A DNA stretch of 16,470 bases from Gemmatimonadales bacterium (lineage in GTDB: Bacteria > Gemmatimonadota > Gemmatimonadetes > Gemmatimonadales > GWC2-71-9), in assembly GCA_013812695.1 (NCBI GenBank), contig JACCSZ010000403.1, positions 1 through 16,470 of the forward strand. The letters run 5' to 3'. This document shows positions 7,446-14,011 of this stretch, one piece after another. How positions within the stretch are numbered: the stretch's first letter is position 1; each line of letters starts with the position of its first letter. Both the position numbers and the translations under genes were made by a program. Under the pieces are notes generated by a model, which saw only the letters and a list, made by a program, of their open reading frames with translations, made no database searches and was not told the DNA's origin.

Positions 7446-8149
7446 TGCGACAACGCTTTTTCGTTGACCGCGGTGCGCTCGTGGCCTATCTTGCCCTCGC
7501 GCTCTCCGCGTGTCGCGGTGCGCCCGGTACGGTCCTGCCCGCGGCCGCCACGCCCGTGGGCCGCGAGCAGGTGCGTGAATGGGTGGCGGCGACGGTGCCT
7601 GCCGAGCAGCGGCTGCATAGGTTCAAGTGGCTGTTTCAGGACGAGCGCTCGAGCGCAGGGGGGCGCGGCAGCGCGCGGGTCGCGCCGCCGGACTCACTCC
7701 GATTCGATGCCGCCGGCCCGTTCGGCGCGGGTGCCGCGGCGGCCGTGGTCATCGGCGATCGACCGCTGTGGGCCGAGCCTCCCGACGCGGTCAGGAAACT
7801 GGTCCCGAACTATCCACTCATGTGGGCCATGTTCGGCGTCGCCCGGCTTCCCGAGAGTGGTGATTCGCTGCGCGGTCTGAGCGCAGGCACCGTCACCGCG
7901 TGGCAGTACGCCCACGGCGCCGACACGGTCGAGTACGCGCGCACCGGCGGAACCGAGGGCAAGCTCGTGGCCGAGGTGCGGCGCGCCGGCAAAGTGGTCG
8001 GCCGTGCGGAGACGACCCTCGATTCTGCCGGCGCGCCGCTCGCCGCGCGGCTGGTCGTTCCGAGCGTGCCGGCCAAGCTCGATCTCACCTTCCTCTCTAC
8101 TGCACCGGCCGTCTTTGCGCCTGAAATCTGGACTGCACGCACACCCTAG
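7445..8149 (+). CDS. Predicted outer-membrane lipoprotein of unknown function (possibly LolA/LolB-like fold)
   Basis: A 234-aa product with a clear lipoprotein signal: hydrophobic 'ALVAYLALALSAC' with lipobox L20-S21-A22-C23. No Asp follows the Cys, so outer-membrane sorting is plausible. The mature part contains 'LRFDAAGPFGAGAAAAVVIGD' and several predicted strands. This is reminiscent of the LolA/LolB/DUF4292 class of lipoprotein folds, but I see no diagnostic motif and the fold call is only a suggestion. The ATG at 7445 overlaps the TGA of the barrel gene by one base (TGATG). A TTG at 7442 is possible but less likely. It is directly followed by the lptE-like gene, which overlaps its 3' end, so a role in envelope assembly is a fair contextual guess. 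Confidence 0.8.
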   Translation: MRQRFFVDRGALVAYLALALSACRGAPGTVLPAAATPVGREQVREWVAATVPAEQRLHRFKWLFQDERSSAGGRGSARVAPPDSLRFDAAGPFGAGAAAAVVIGDRPLWAEPPDAVRKLVPNYPLMWAMFGVARLPESGDSLRGLSAGTVTAWQYAHGADTVEYARTGGTEGKLVAEVRRAGKVVGRAETTLDSAGAPLAARLVVPSVPAKLDLTFLSTAPAVFAPEIWTARTP

Positions 8150-8633
8150 GCTGCTCGCGCCGCTGCTCCTCATGGCCGGGGCCGTCGGATGCTACGGCTT
8201 CGCCGGTGGCGGGCTTCCCCCGGCGATCAGGACGGTCGCGCTCCTTCCCTTTGAGAATCAGACCGCGGAGCCGACCCTGACCCAGGAGGTCGGGAACAGC
8301 GTCCGCGAGGCGCTCGAGCGCCGGCTCGGCCTCCGCCAGGCGTCCACCAACCAGGCCGATGCGCTCGTGCGCGGGGTGATTCTCCGCTATGAGCCCGATC
8401 TACCCGTGCAGTACACCGGGGGCGACGACCGAACGGTGAGCGTCACCCGGCGGCTCGTGCAGATCACCGTGTCGGTGGAAATTCTCGATCAGAAACAGGA
8501 TAAGGCCATCTGGCAGCGCAGCGGGTTGCTCGTCCAGGGCGACTACGACCCGGGCCAGGAGCGCCAGGGCCGGGAGCGGGCGCTCGAGGACCTCGTCACC
8601 AACATCGTGGAAGGAGCGCAGTCGCAGTGGTGA
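8115..8633 (+). CDS. lptE: LptE-like LPS-assembly lipoprotein
   Basis: About 172 aa. The N-terminus has a hydrophobic 'RLLAPLLLMAGAVGC' stretch with a slightly off-consensus lipobox (A23-V24-G25-C26). The body has 'RTVALLPFENQTAEPTLTQEVGNSV', 'EALERRLGL', then 'ADALVRGVILRYEP', matching the LptE/RlpB-type pattern (internal beta-strand, 'F.N.T..P.L...', helix, then a strand). In the LPS export machine LptE plugs and assembles the LptD barrel at the outer membrane. No good ATG exists: TTG at 8115 gives a normal signal peptide and overlaps the preceding gene by 35 bp, while ATG 8172 would leave almost no signal. The start is therefore uncertain and no clear Shine-Dalgarno is visible. lptD is not in the window. 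Related DUF-type lipoproteins share this pattern, so the symbol is probable rather than certain. Confidence 0.75.
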   Translation: MRLKSGLHAHPRLLAPLLLMAGAVGCYGFAGGGLPPAIRTVALLPFENQTAEPTLTQEVGNSVREALERRLGLRQASTNQADALVRGVILRYEPDLPVQYTGGDDRTVSVTRRLVQITVSVEILDQKQDKAIWQRSGLLVQGDYDPGQERQGRERALEDLVTNIVEGAQSQW

Positions 8634-8989
8634 ACCCGGGAGCCCGCCGGCGCGGGGCGTCGACGCTCGGCTGCCTGGTCAAGCTCGCGCTGCTGGGCAC
8701 GGCCATCTACTACGGGGTGCACATCGGCGGCGTGTACCTGCGGTTCTACCGGCTGAAGGACGAGATGGGCCACCAGGCGCGCTTCGCCAGCGAATTCACC
8801 GACCAGGCCATCCGGCTACGGCTGCTCGCAACGGCCGACTCGTTGCTCGGTCAGACCCCCGAACTGCGCATCGAGCGTGGTGGCCGGCCCAGCCGCATCA
8901 CCATCCAGGCCTACTACACCGAAACCGTCGAGCTGCCCCTCTTCAGGCACACCTTCATCCTTCGCCCTCGCGCCGAGGAGCCGCTCTAG
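8627..8989 (+). CDS. Small single-TM membrane protein, unknown function
   Basis: A 120-aa protein I do not recognise. A basic N-terminus (residues 1-12) is followed by one hydrophobic helix at about 14-34 ('LGCLVKLALLGTAIYYGVHIGG'). A helical, charged region and a strand-like tail ('SRITIQAYYTETVELPLF') come next, so most of the protein probably faces the periplasm (N-in). Tandem GTG codons at 8627 and 8630 overlap the lptE-like stop. AAGGAG at 8611-8616 is 10 bases from the first, so I chose 8627. The gap to the antiporter is one base. Its place between lptE and the antiporter suggests an envelope role, but that is context only. Confidence 0.8.
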   Translation: MVNPGARRRGASTLGCLVKLALLGTAIYYGVHIGGVYLRFYRLKDEMGHQARFASEFTDQAIRLRLLATADSLLGQTPELRIERGGRPSRITIQAYYTETVELPLFRHTFILRPRAEEPL

Positions 8990-8990
8990 C

Positions 8991-10226
8991 GTGCTGTCCC
9001 TCGCCTCCGCGGTGGGCGGGGTCGACATCGCGCGGTTCTTCCTAGTCGTCGCCGCGATCCTCGTCGCGGCCAAGCTCCTCGGCGAGCTCGCGGAGCGCGT
9101 CGGCCAGCCGGCGGTTCTCGGTGAGCTGGTCGCCGGCGTGGTGCTCGGCGGGAGCGTCCTCGGGGTCGTCCCGGCCGACGGACTGCCCTCCGAGCTGATC
9201 CACGTGCTGGCCGAGCTTGGCGTGCTGCTCCTCCTGTTCGAGATCGGCCTCGAGACCGACCTGCGCGAGATGTTCCGCGTCGGACCGGCGTCGCTGGCCG
9301 TGGCGCTGGTCGGTGTCGCGGTGCCGTTCGGCCTCGGCTACGCCTATTGGGCCTACGCACCGCACCCCTCCGCGGGCTCCGGTGACCTCACCACCGCCGC
9401 CATCTTCGTGGGCGCCACGCTCACCGCCACGTCGGTCGGCATCACCGCGCGGGTGCTCTCCGATCTGGGCCGCATGAGCACCCCGGAGGCCCGGATCATC
9501 ATCGGCGCCGCCGTCATCGACGACGTCATCGGACTCGTGCTGCTCAGCGTCGTCTCCGGGGTGGCAGCCGGCGCGGCCATCTCCGTGCTCGGCGTCCTTC
9601 GCACGCTGGGCGTCGCGGTCGGTTTCCTGGGCGTCGCCGTGGTCGTCGGCCGGTTCCTCGTGCCGCGGCTCTTCGACGTGATCGTCCGCATGCGGGTGCG
9701 TTACGTGCTGCTCGTGTTCGCCTTCGCCTTCGCGTTGGGCCTTTCCGCGCTCGCGTCGGTGGCGGGCTCGGCGCTCATCATCGGGGCCTTTGCCGCCGGC
9801 CTCATCCTGTCAGGCACGAACCAGTTCGACACGATCGAACGTGAGGTCCGGCCGCTGGCGTCGATCTTCACCCCCATCTTCTTCGTGAGCGTCGGCGCTT
9901 CGGTCGACCTGCGTCTGCTCGACCCCTCGTCGCCCGCGTCGCGCGGCACCCTGCTGGTGGCGGCCGTGCTCACCGTGCTGGCCATCGCGGGCAAGCTGGC
10001 GGCCGGGTGGGCCGCGCCATGGGCACGCGTGCGGCGGCTCGTCGTGGGGGTCGGGATGGTGCCGCGCGGCGAGGTCGGCCTGATCTTCGCCGATATCGGC
10101 CGGCGTTCGGGCGTGCTCGGCGAAGATCTCTTCGGCGCGATTCTCGTCATGGTGATGGTAACCACCTTCGTGGCGCCGCCCGCTTTGCAGGCGCTGTTCA
10201 AGCCATCCGTGGAGCCCGCCCCGTGA
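8991..10226 (+). CDS. CPA2-family monovalent cation/proton antiporter, membrane domain only
   Basis: A 411-aa inner-membrane protein with about 12 hydrophobic helices. Diagnostic segments are 'LLLLFEIGLETDL' near residue 80, 'GATLTATSVGIT' and 'AAVIDDVIGL' with the Asp177-Asp178 pair that carries ions in electrogenic CPA2 (NapA-like) exchangers, and a late 'GMVPRGEVGLIFADIG'. It probably exchanges Na+ or K+ for H+. It ends right after the last helix, with no C-terminal RCK/TrkA-N regulatory domain like that of KefB/KefC. GTG 8991 is chosen because GAGGAG (8975-8980) lies 10 bases upstream and the first helix follows at once; the frame is open further upstream but overlaps the small TM gene. 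Its stop overlaps the next GTG (GTGA). Confidence 0.92.
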   Translation: MLSLASAVGGVDIARFFLVVAAILVAAKLLGELAERVGQPAVLGELVAGVVLGGSVLGVVPADGLPSELIHVLAELGVLLLLFEIGLETDLREMFRVGPASLAVALVGVAVPFGLGYAYWAYAPHPSAGSGDLTTAAIFVGATLTATSVGITARVLSDLGRMSTPEARIIIGAAVIDDVIGLVLLSVVSGVAAGAAISVLGVLRTLGVAVGFLGVAVVVGRFLVPRLFDVIVRMRVRYVLLVFAFAFALGLSALASVAGSALIIGAFAAGLILSGTNQFDTIEREVRPLASIFTPIFFVSVGASVDLRLLDPSSPASRGTLLVAAVLTVLAIAGKLAAGWAAPWARVRRLVVGVGMVPRGEVGLIFADIGRRSGVLGEDLFGAILVMVMVTTFVAPPALQALFKPSVEPAP

Positions 10227-10705
10227 CCGGCACGAGTGCCGCGAAGCTTCGCTCCCCGGCCGAGGCCGTGGCCTGGCGCGGTCAGCAACGGGGCCAATTG
10301 GTGTTCACCAACGGCGTCTTCGATCTGCTGCACCCCGGGCACGTCGAGCTCCTCGAAGCCGCCCGGCGCCAAGGCGATTATCTCGCCGTCGGCGTCAACA
10401 CCGACGCCTCGGCGCGGCGGCTCGGCAAGGGCGCCGAGCGCCCCGTCGCCACCGAGCGCGCGCGCACTCGGGTCCTCGCCGGCCTGGCAGCCGTCGATTG
10501 CGTCGTCCTGTTCGATGAGGATACCCCGCTCGAGCTGATCCAGGCGCTCGCGCCCGACGTGCTCGTCAAGGGCGACGATTATGCGCGCGACCGCATCGTG
10601 GGCGCCGACTGGGTGGAAGCCCGGGGTGGCCGGGTCGTCCGCGTGCCGGTCGTCGCCGGCTACTCAACCACCGCCCTCGTGGAGCGTCTCCGTGCCCCGT
10701 CCTGA
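10223..10705 (+). CDS. rfaE2: D-glycero-beta-D-manno-heptose 1-phosphate adenylyltransferase (HldE C-terminal type)
   Basis: A 160-aa nucleotidyltransferase equal to the C-terminal half of bifunctional HldE. It adenylylates heptose-1-phosphate to ADP-heptose for the LPS inner core, in the cytoplasm. It has 'TNGVFDLLHPGH' with the HxGH motif (His37, His40), 'VGVNTDASARRL', 'RPV.TERARTRVLAGLAAVD', 'LVKGDDY' and a C-terminal 'GYSTTALVERL', all in the order known for this family. The sugar-kinase half (RfaE1) is absent, so kinase and transferase are encoded separately. GTG 10223 overlaps the antiporter stop, with GGAG 8 bases upstream. The 3' end overlaps rph by 14 bp. Confidence 0.93.
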   Translation: MTGTSAAKLRSPAEAVAWRGQQRGQLVFTNGVFDLLHPGHVELLEAARRQGDYLAVGVNTDASARRLGKGAERPVATERARTRVLAGLAAVDCVVLFDEDTPLELIQALAPDVLVKGDDYARDRIVGADWVEARGGRVVRVPVVAGYSTTALVERLRAPS

Positions 10706-11402
10706 TGGCCGCGCCAACGATAAGCTCCGTCCGCTCGTGCTAGAGCGCCGCGCCAACCCCTACGCCGAGGGCTCGTGCCTGATCCGGATGGGGGGCACGC
10801 TCGTGCATTGCACCGCGTCGGTGGAACCTGGTGTCCCTGGATTCAAGAAGGGCAGCGGTGAGGGATGGGTCACCGGCGAATACGCGATGCTCCCGCGCGC
10901 GACCGTCGAGCGGACCTCGCGCGAGCGCACCGGTCCCGGCGGCCGCACCCAGGAGATTCAGCGCCTCATCGGCCGGTCCCTCCGCGCCGCGATGCGGACG
11001 ATGGCGTTCGGCGAGTATACCATCCGAATCGATTGCGACGTGCTGCAGGCCGACGGTGGTACCCGGACCGCGGGCATCACCGGCGGGTGTGTCGCGCTGG
11101 CCGATGCTTGCGCCTGGCTCGCGGAGCGGACTGGGGCCTCGACGGCATTCGGACAGCTCGTGGCGGCCGTGTCGGTCGGCGTGGTCGACGGCGAAGAGCG
11201 GCTGGACCTCGCGTATCTCGAAGATCGCGACGCGCACGTCGACTCGAACGTGGTCATGCTCGAGCCCGACCGCTTCGTCGAGGTCCAGGGCACCGGCGAG
11301 CACGACAGCTTCACGCGCGCGCAGCTCGACGTGCTCCTCGACCTGGCCGGGGGAGGCATCGCCGAGCTCTTCCGGGCGCAGCGGCAGGCGCTGGGCTGGT
11401 GA
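10692..11402 (+). CDS. rph: Ribonuclease PH
   Basis: A phosphorolytic 3'-5' exoribonuclease that trims tRNA 3' ends, expected to form a hexameric ring. The 236-aa length is normal. The N-terminus 'PRPDGRANDKLRPL' is the standard RNase PH start. 'EGSCLIRMGGTLVHCTASVE', 'GEYAMLPRAT..R..RE', 'RTQEIQRLIGRSLRA' and 'DADGGTRTAG'-like residues (here 'QADGGTRTAGITGG') match the family, including the phosphate-binding Arg of GGTR. GTG 10692 fits the family start and has GGAG 7 bases upstream, at the cost of a 14-bp overlap with rfaE2. The stop overlaps the rdgB start as GTGA. Confidence 0.96.
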   Translation: MPRPDGRANDKLRPLVLERRANPYAEGSCLIRMGGTLVHCTASVEPGVPGFKKGSGEGWVTGEYAMLPRATVERTSRERTGPGGRTQEIQRLIGRSLRAAMRTMAFGEYTIRIDCDVLQADGGTRTAGITGGCVALADACAWLAERTGASTAFGQLVAAVSVGVVDGEERLDLAYLEDRDAHVDSNVVMLEPDRFVEVQGTGEHDSFTRAQLDVLLDLAGGGIAELFRAQRQALGW

Positions 11403-12019
11403 AGCTTCTTGGCGCTACCCGGAACGAGGGCAAGCAGGCGGAGATCCGCCGGGTGCTGGAGCCGGCGGGAATCGAAGTGATCTTTCCCGATCAGGCGGGC
11501 CTGTGGGAAAGCCCGTCCGAAGACGCGCTCGAGCTCGCCGATACGTTCGAGGGCAACGCCCGGAGAAAGTCCCAGCACTTCGCGCGGTTGAGCGGGCTTC
11601 CCGCCGTGGCCGACGACTCCGGACTCGAAGTGTTCGCCCTCGGCGGCGCGCCCGGGGTGCGGTCGCGCCGCTGGGCCGGCGCCACCGGCAGCTCGCAGGC
11701 AGTCGACGCGGCCAACAATGCCGAGCTGCTCCGCCGGCTACTGGGCGCCCCCGAAGCGCGGCGCCGCGCGCGGTACCGCTGTGTGTTGGTGTATCTGCCG
11801 GAGACCGACGCGGTCCCGCGAGTATTCGAGGGCGTCGCGCCTGGCCGCATATTGGAAGCCCCCCGTGGTGACCACGGCTTCGGCTATGATCCGCTCTTCC
11901 TGAGCGACGAGCTCGGCCGCACGTTCGGCGAAGCTACTTCGGCGGAGAAGGACGCCGTGAGCCACCGTGGCCAGGCGCTTCGAGCCCTGGTCGACGCGCT
12001 GCGGTCTCCCGTCCCCTGA
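11399..12019 (+). CDS. rdgB: Non-canonical purine NTP pyrophosphatase (XTP/dITP diphosphatase, RdgB/HAM1)
   Basis: A 206-aa cytoplasmic house-cleaning enzyme that hydrolyses XTP, ITP and dITP to monophosphates. Signatures in order: 'ATRNEGK' (T7, N9, K12), 'ADDSGLEVFALGGAPGVRSRRWAG' (split here as ADDSGLEV and GAPGVRSRR), 'APRGDHGFGYDPLF' and 'SHRGQALRAL'. GTG 11399 overlaps the rph stop (GTGA) and puts the TxNxxK motif at residue 7, as normal. The rph-rdgB pairing is common in bacteria. Confidence 0.96.
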   Translation: MKLLGATRNEGKQAEIRRVLEPAGIEVIFPDQAGLWESPSEDALELADTFEGNARRKSQHFARLSGLPAVADDSGLEVFALGGAPGVRSRRWAGATGSSQAVDAANNAELLRRLLGAPEARRRARYRCVLVYLPETDAVPRVFEGVAPGRILEAPRGDHGFGYDPLFLSDELGRTFGEATSAEKDAVSHRGQALRALVDALRSPVP

Positions 12020-12035
12020 ACGCCCTGGAGCCGCC

Positions 12036-12395
12036 ATGCCGCGCCGCTCGCCCTCGCTCCGACTCGCCCCGCGGCATAAGGTCTGGCTGCTCGCCGACGG
12101 ACTCTTCCTGATGGGTCCCAACTACCTCCGATTCCTCCGCGCCGTCGACGAGACCGGCACCATTCGGGAGGGGGCCAAGGCGGTGGGCTGGAGCTACCGA
12201 ACCTGTCTCAACCGCGTCCGCCGGATGGAGCGCGCTCTGGGGGGCCCGGTCCTGCTGACCGCGCGCGGGGGCCACACCCACGGCGGGTCTCGCTTGAGCC
12301 CGGATGCGCGCCGGCTGATGGAGGGATTCGAGCGCTGGCACCAGGCGGTCTCGGAGTTCAGCCGCAAGGCGTTCGCGCGCCACCTGGGGCGATAG
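12036..12395 (+). CDS. ModE-type winged-helix regulator lacking the oxyanion-binding domain
   Basis: A 119-aa DNA-binding protein. 'FLRAVDETGTIREGAKAVGWSYRTCLNRVRRMERALGGPVL' followed by 'RGGHTHGGSRLSPDARRLMEGFERW' is the ModE N-terminal (LysR-like winged HTH) pattern. ModE senses molybdate or tungstate through C-terminal TOBE/Mop domains; none is present here, so this is a stand-alone DNA-binding module and effector sensing, if any, must differ. ATG 12036 has GGAG 5 bases upstream and begins after the rdgB stop. It probably reads through from the rdgB transcription unit. The downstream tup genes and an inverted repeat at its own stop codon suggest it controls tungstate/molybdate uptake (inference). 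Confidence 0.88.
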   Translation: MPRRSPSLRLAPRHKVWLLADGLFLMGPNYLRFLRAVDETGTIREGAKAVGWSYRTCLNRVRRMERALGGPVLLTARGGHTHGGSRLSPDARRLMEGFERWHQAVSEFSRKAFARHLGR

Positions 12396-12413
12396 GCAGA
12401 TGCTTGCCTATCG
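12390..12413 (+). promoter_or_regulatory. Perfect 9-6-9 inverted repeat, candidate ModE-like operator upstream of tupA
   Basis: Arms CGATAGGCA (12390-12398) and TGCCTATCG (12405-12413) are exact reverse complements separated by GATGCT. The left arm contains the stop codon of the regulator gene. The right arm also takes part in a second dyad, TTGCC/GGCAA at 12404-12417. ModE-family operators, as I recall, are dyads with a short spacer of similar size. There is no T-tract after it, so it does not look like a terminator. It overlaps a candidate -35 element of the tup promoter. Confidence 0.6.
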
Positions 12414-12432
12414 GCAACGCGGCTCGTACGTT
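12404..12432 (+). promoter_or_regulatory. Candidate sigma-70-like promoter for tupABC
   Basis: TTGCCT (12404-12409) as -35 and TACGTT (12427-12432) as -10 are separated by 17 bp. Matches are 4/6 and 3/6, but the T, A and final T of the -10 are kept. The predicted transcription start is within a base or two of the GTG at 12439. Weak on sequence alone; the operator-like dyad overlapping the -35 supports it. Confidence 0.3.
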
Positions 12433-12438
12433 GCGGCG

Positions 12439-13344
12439 GTGACTTCCATTCGATACTGCCTCGCATTGCTGCTCCTGGCTCCTGCGGGAACGCCGTCCCT
12501 CCTCGCCCAGAGCCCGTCGTCCTCCCGCGCCCAGGCGCCCTCTGAGATCATCCTGGCCACGACCACGAGCACCCAGGATAGCGGCCTCCTCGATTCCCTC
12601 GTGCCCCTCTTCTCCGCCAGCACCAAGATCCGGGTGAAGGTGATCGCGGTCGGAACCGGGGCCGCGCTCGAGATGGCGCGCCGTGGCGATGCCGACGCCG
12701 TGCTCGTGCATGCCCCGGACGCCGAGCGAGCGTACGTTGCCTCCGGCGACCTCGCCGAGGGCCGGCTGGTCATGCACAACGATTTCGTACTCGTCGGTCC
12801 CGCCGACGATCCCGCCGGCATCCGTGGCCTCGCGGACCCGGCCAAGGCGATGGCCCGAATCGCGCGCGACTTCACGTTCATCGCGCGTGGGGATGGTTCC
12901 GGCACGGAAAAGAAGGAGTTGGATCTCTGGAAGCGGGCCGGCGTCGATCCTGAACAGCTCGAACGGCGCGCGGAGACGGGGCAGGGCATGGGCGCCACGC
13001 TGCTCGTGGCGAACGAGCGACTCGGGTACACGCTCACCGACCGCGCTACTTATCTCGCCCTTCGCGATCGGCTCTCGCTCGTCCCGCTGGTCGAAGGCGC
13101 GCCATCCTTGCTCAACGTTTACCACGCCTACGTCGTGAACGCGGTCAAGCATCCGAAGGTGCGGCTGCGGGAGGCCCGCGCGTTCGTCGCGTTCCTGGTC
13201 GCGCCGGCGACGCAACGCCACATCGGCGAGTTCGGACGCTCCCGCTACGGGCAATCGCTATTCCACCCGGACGCCGGCAAGGCGGACAGCACGCTTGGCC
13301 TGCGCGAAAGCGCCCGTGAGCGATCTGGCACTAGGGTTCGCTGA
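12439..13344 (+). CDS. tupA: Tungstate-type ABC transporter substrate-binding protein
   Basis: A 301-aa periplasmic binding protein. From the GTG at 12439 the N-terminus is a clean signal peptide with a hydrophobic 'YCLALLLLAPAG' core and cleavage near 'LLAQ' (residue 24). The mature start 'IILATTTSTQDSGLLD' (motif at residues 41-52) is the hallmark of TupA. 'VIAVGTGAALEMARRGDADAVLVHAP', 'DFTFIARGDGSGTEKKE', 'GQGMGATLLVANE' and 'YTLTDRATYLAL' also fit. It should bind tungstate, possibly molybdate; motifs do not prove selectivity. An upstream in-frame ATG at 12400 lies inside the inverted repeat and would spoil the signal peptide. No clear Shine-Dalgarno precedes the GTG, so translation may be leaderless. 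The C-terminus overlaps tupB. Confidence 0.92.
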   Translation: MTSIRYCLALLLLAPAGTPSLLAQSPSSSRAQAPSEIILATTTSTQDSGLLDSLVPLFSASTKIRVKVIAVGTGAALEMARRGDADAVLVHAPDAERAYVASGDLAEGRLVMHNDFVLVGPADDPAGIRGLADPAKAMARIARDFTFIARGDGSGTEKKELDLWKRAGVDPEQLERRAETGQGMGATLLVANERLGYTLTDRATYLALRDRLSLVPLVEGAPSLLNVYHAYVVNAVKHPKVRLREARAFVAFLVAPATQRHIGEFGRSRYGQSLFHPDAGKADSTLGLRESARERSGTRVR

Positions 13345-14011
13345 GGCCCTGCGCCTCCTGGGTCGCGGCGACGCCGAGCTGTGGTCCATCATTCTCCGGA
13401 CGCTGGCCGTGTCCGGGGTGGCGACCATCCTGGCGATGGCGGCGGGCATCCCTCTAGGATACGCGCTGGCTCGTAGTTCTTTCCGGGGCCGAACCGCCCT
13501 CCTGGCCCTGGTGAACTCAGCCATGGGGTTGCCGCCGGTCGTGATCGGGTTGATCGTCTGGGTGCTGCTGACCCGAAGCGGACCGCTGGGTGGCCTCGAG
13601 CTCATCTACACGCGCCGGGCCATGATCGTGGCCCAGTTTCTCATCGCCACCCCGTTGGTCATCGGATTCACCGCGGCCTCCGTGCAGGCGCTCCCCCCGC
13701 AGCTCCCGGACCTGCTGGCATCGCTGGGCGCGAGCCGGTGGCGGAGACTCTGGATCCTGAGCCGCGAGGCCAAGCTCGGGCTGCTCGCCGCGGTGATGGC
13801 GGGTTTCGGCGCGATCGTCTCCGAAGTCGGCGCCTCGATGACCGTTGGCGGCAATCTTCGGGGCGCCACCCGAGTGCTCACCACCGCCATCGTGACCGAG
13901 ACCAGCCGAGGCAACATTCCGGTCGCGCTGGCGCTCGGCCTCGTGCTGCTGCTCCTCGCGTTTCTGGTCAACCTGGTGCTCACGGCGCTGCAGCAGCGCC
14001 GCGCCGGCTGA
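13316..14011 (+). CDS. tupB: Tungstate-type ABC transporter permease
   Basis: A 231-aa inner-membrane permease with about 5-6 hydrophobic helices of the BPD_transp_1 fold. The EAA-like loop 'DLLASLGASRWRRLWILSRE' (about 132-151) is the contact for the ATPase, and 'FGAIVSEVGASMTVGGN' follows as in TupB/ModB-like permeases. The GTG at 13316 is chosen, giving 'SDLALGFAEALRLL' at the start; TTG 13295 is an alternative. It overlaps tupA by 29 bp and its TGA overlaps the tupC ATG by one base (TGATG), so the three genes form one operon. Confidence 0.93.
   Translation: MSDLALGFAEALRLLGRGDAELWSIILRTLAVSGVATILAMAAGIPLGYALARSSFRGRTALLALVNSAMGLPPVVIGLIVWVLLTRSGPLGGLELIYTRRAMIVAQFLIATPLVIGFTAASVQALPPQLPDLLASLGASRWRRLWILSREAKLGLLAAVMAGFGAIVSEVGASMTVGGNLRGATRVLTTAIVTETSRGNIPVALALGLVLLLLAFLVNLVLTALQQRRAG

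Noticed and set aside
12390..12413. The 9-6-9 inverted repeat as an intrinsic terminator of the rdgB-regulator unit
   Set aside because: No T-tract on either side and a GC-moderate stem; a DNA operator fits the position and symmetry better.
12400..12438. ATG at 12400 as the tupA start
   Set aside because: It adds 13 residues including several charged ones ahead of an otherwise complete signal peptide and lies inside the inverted repeat with no Shine-Dalgarno.
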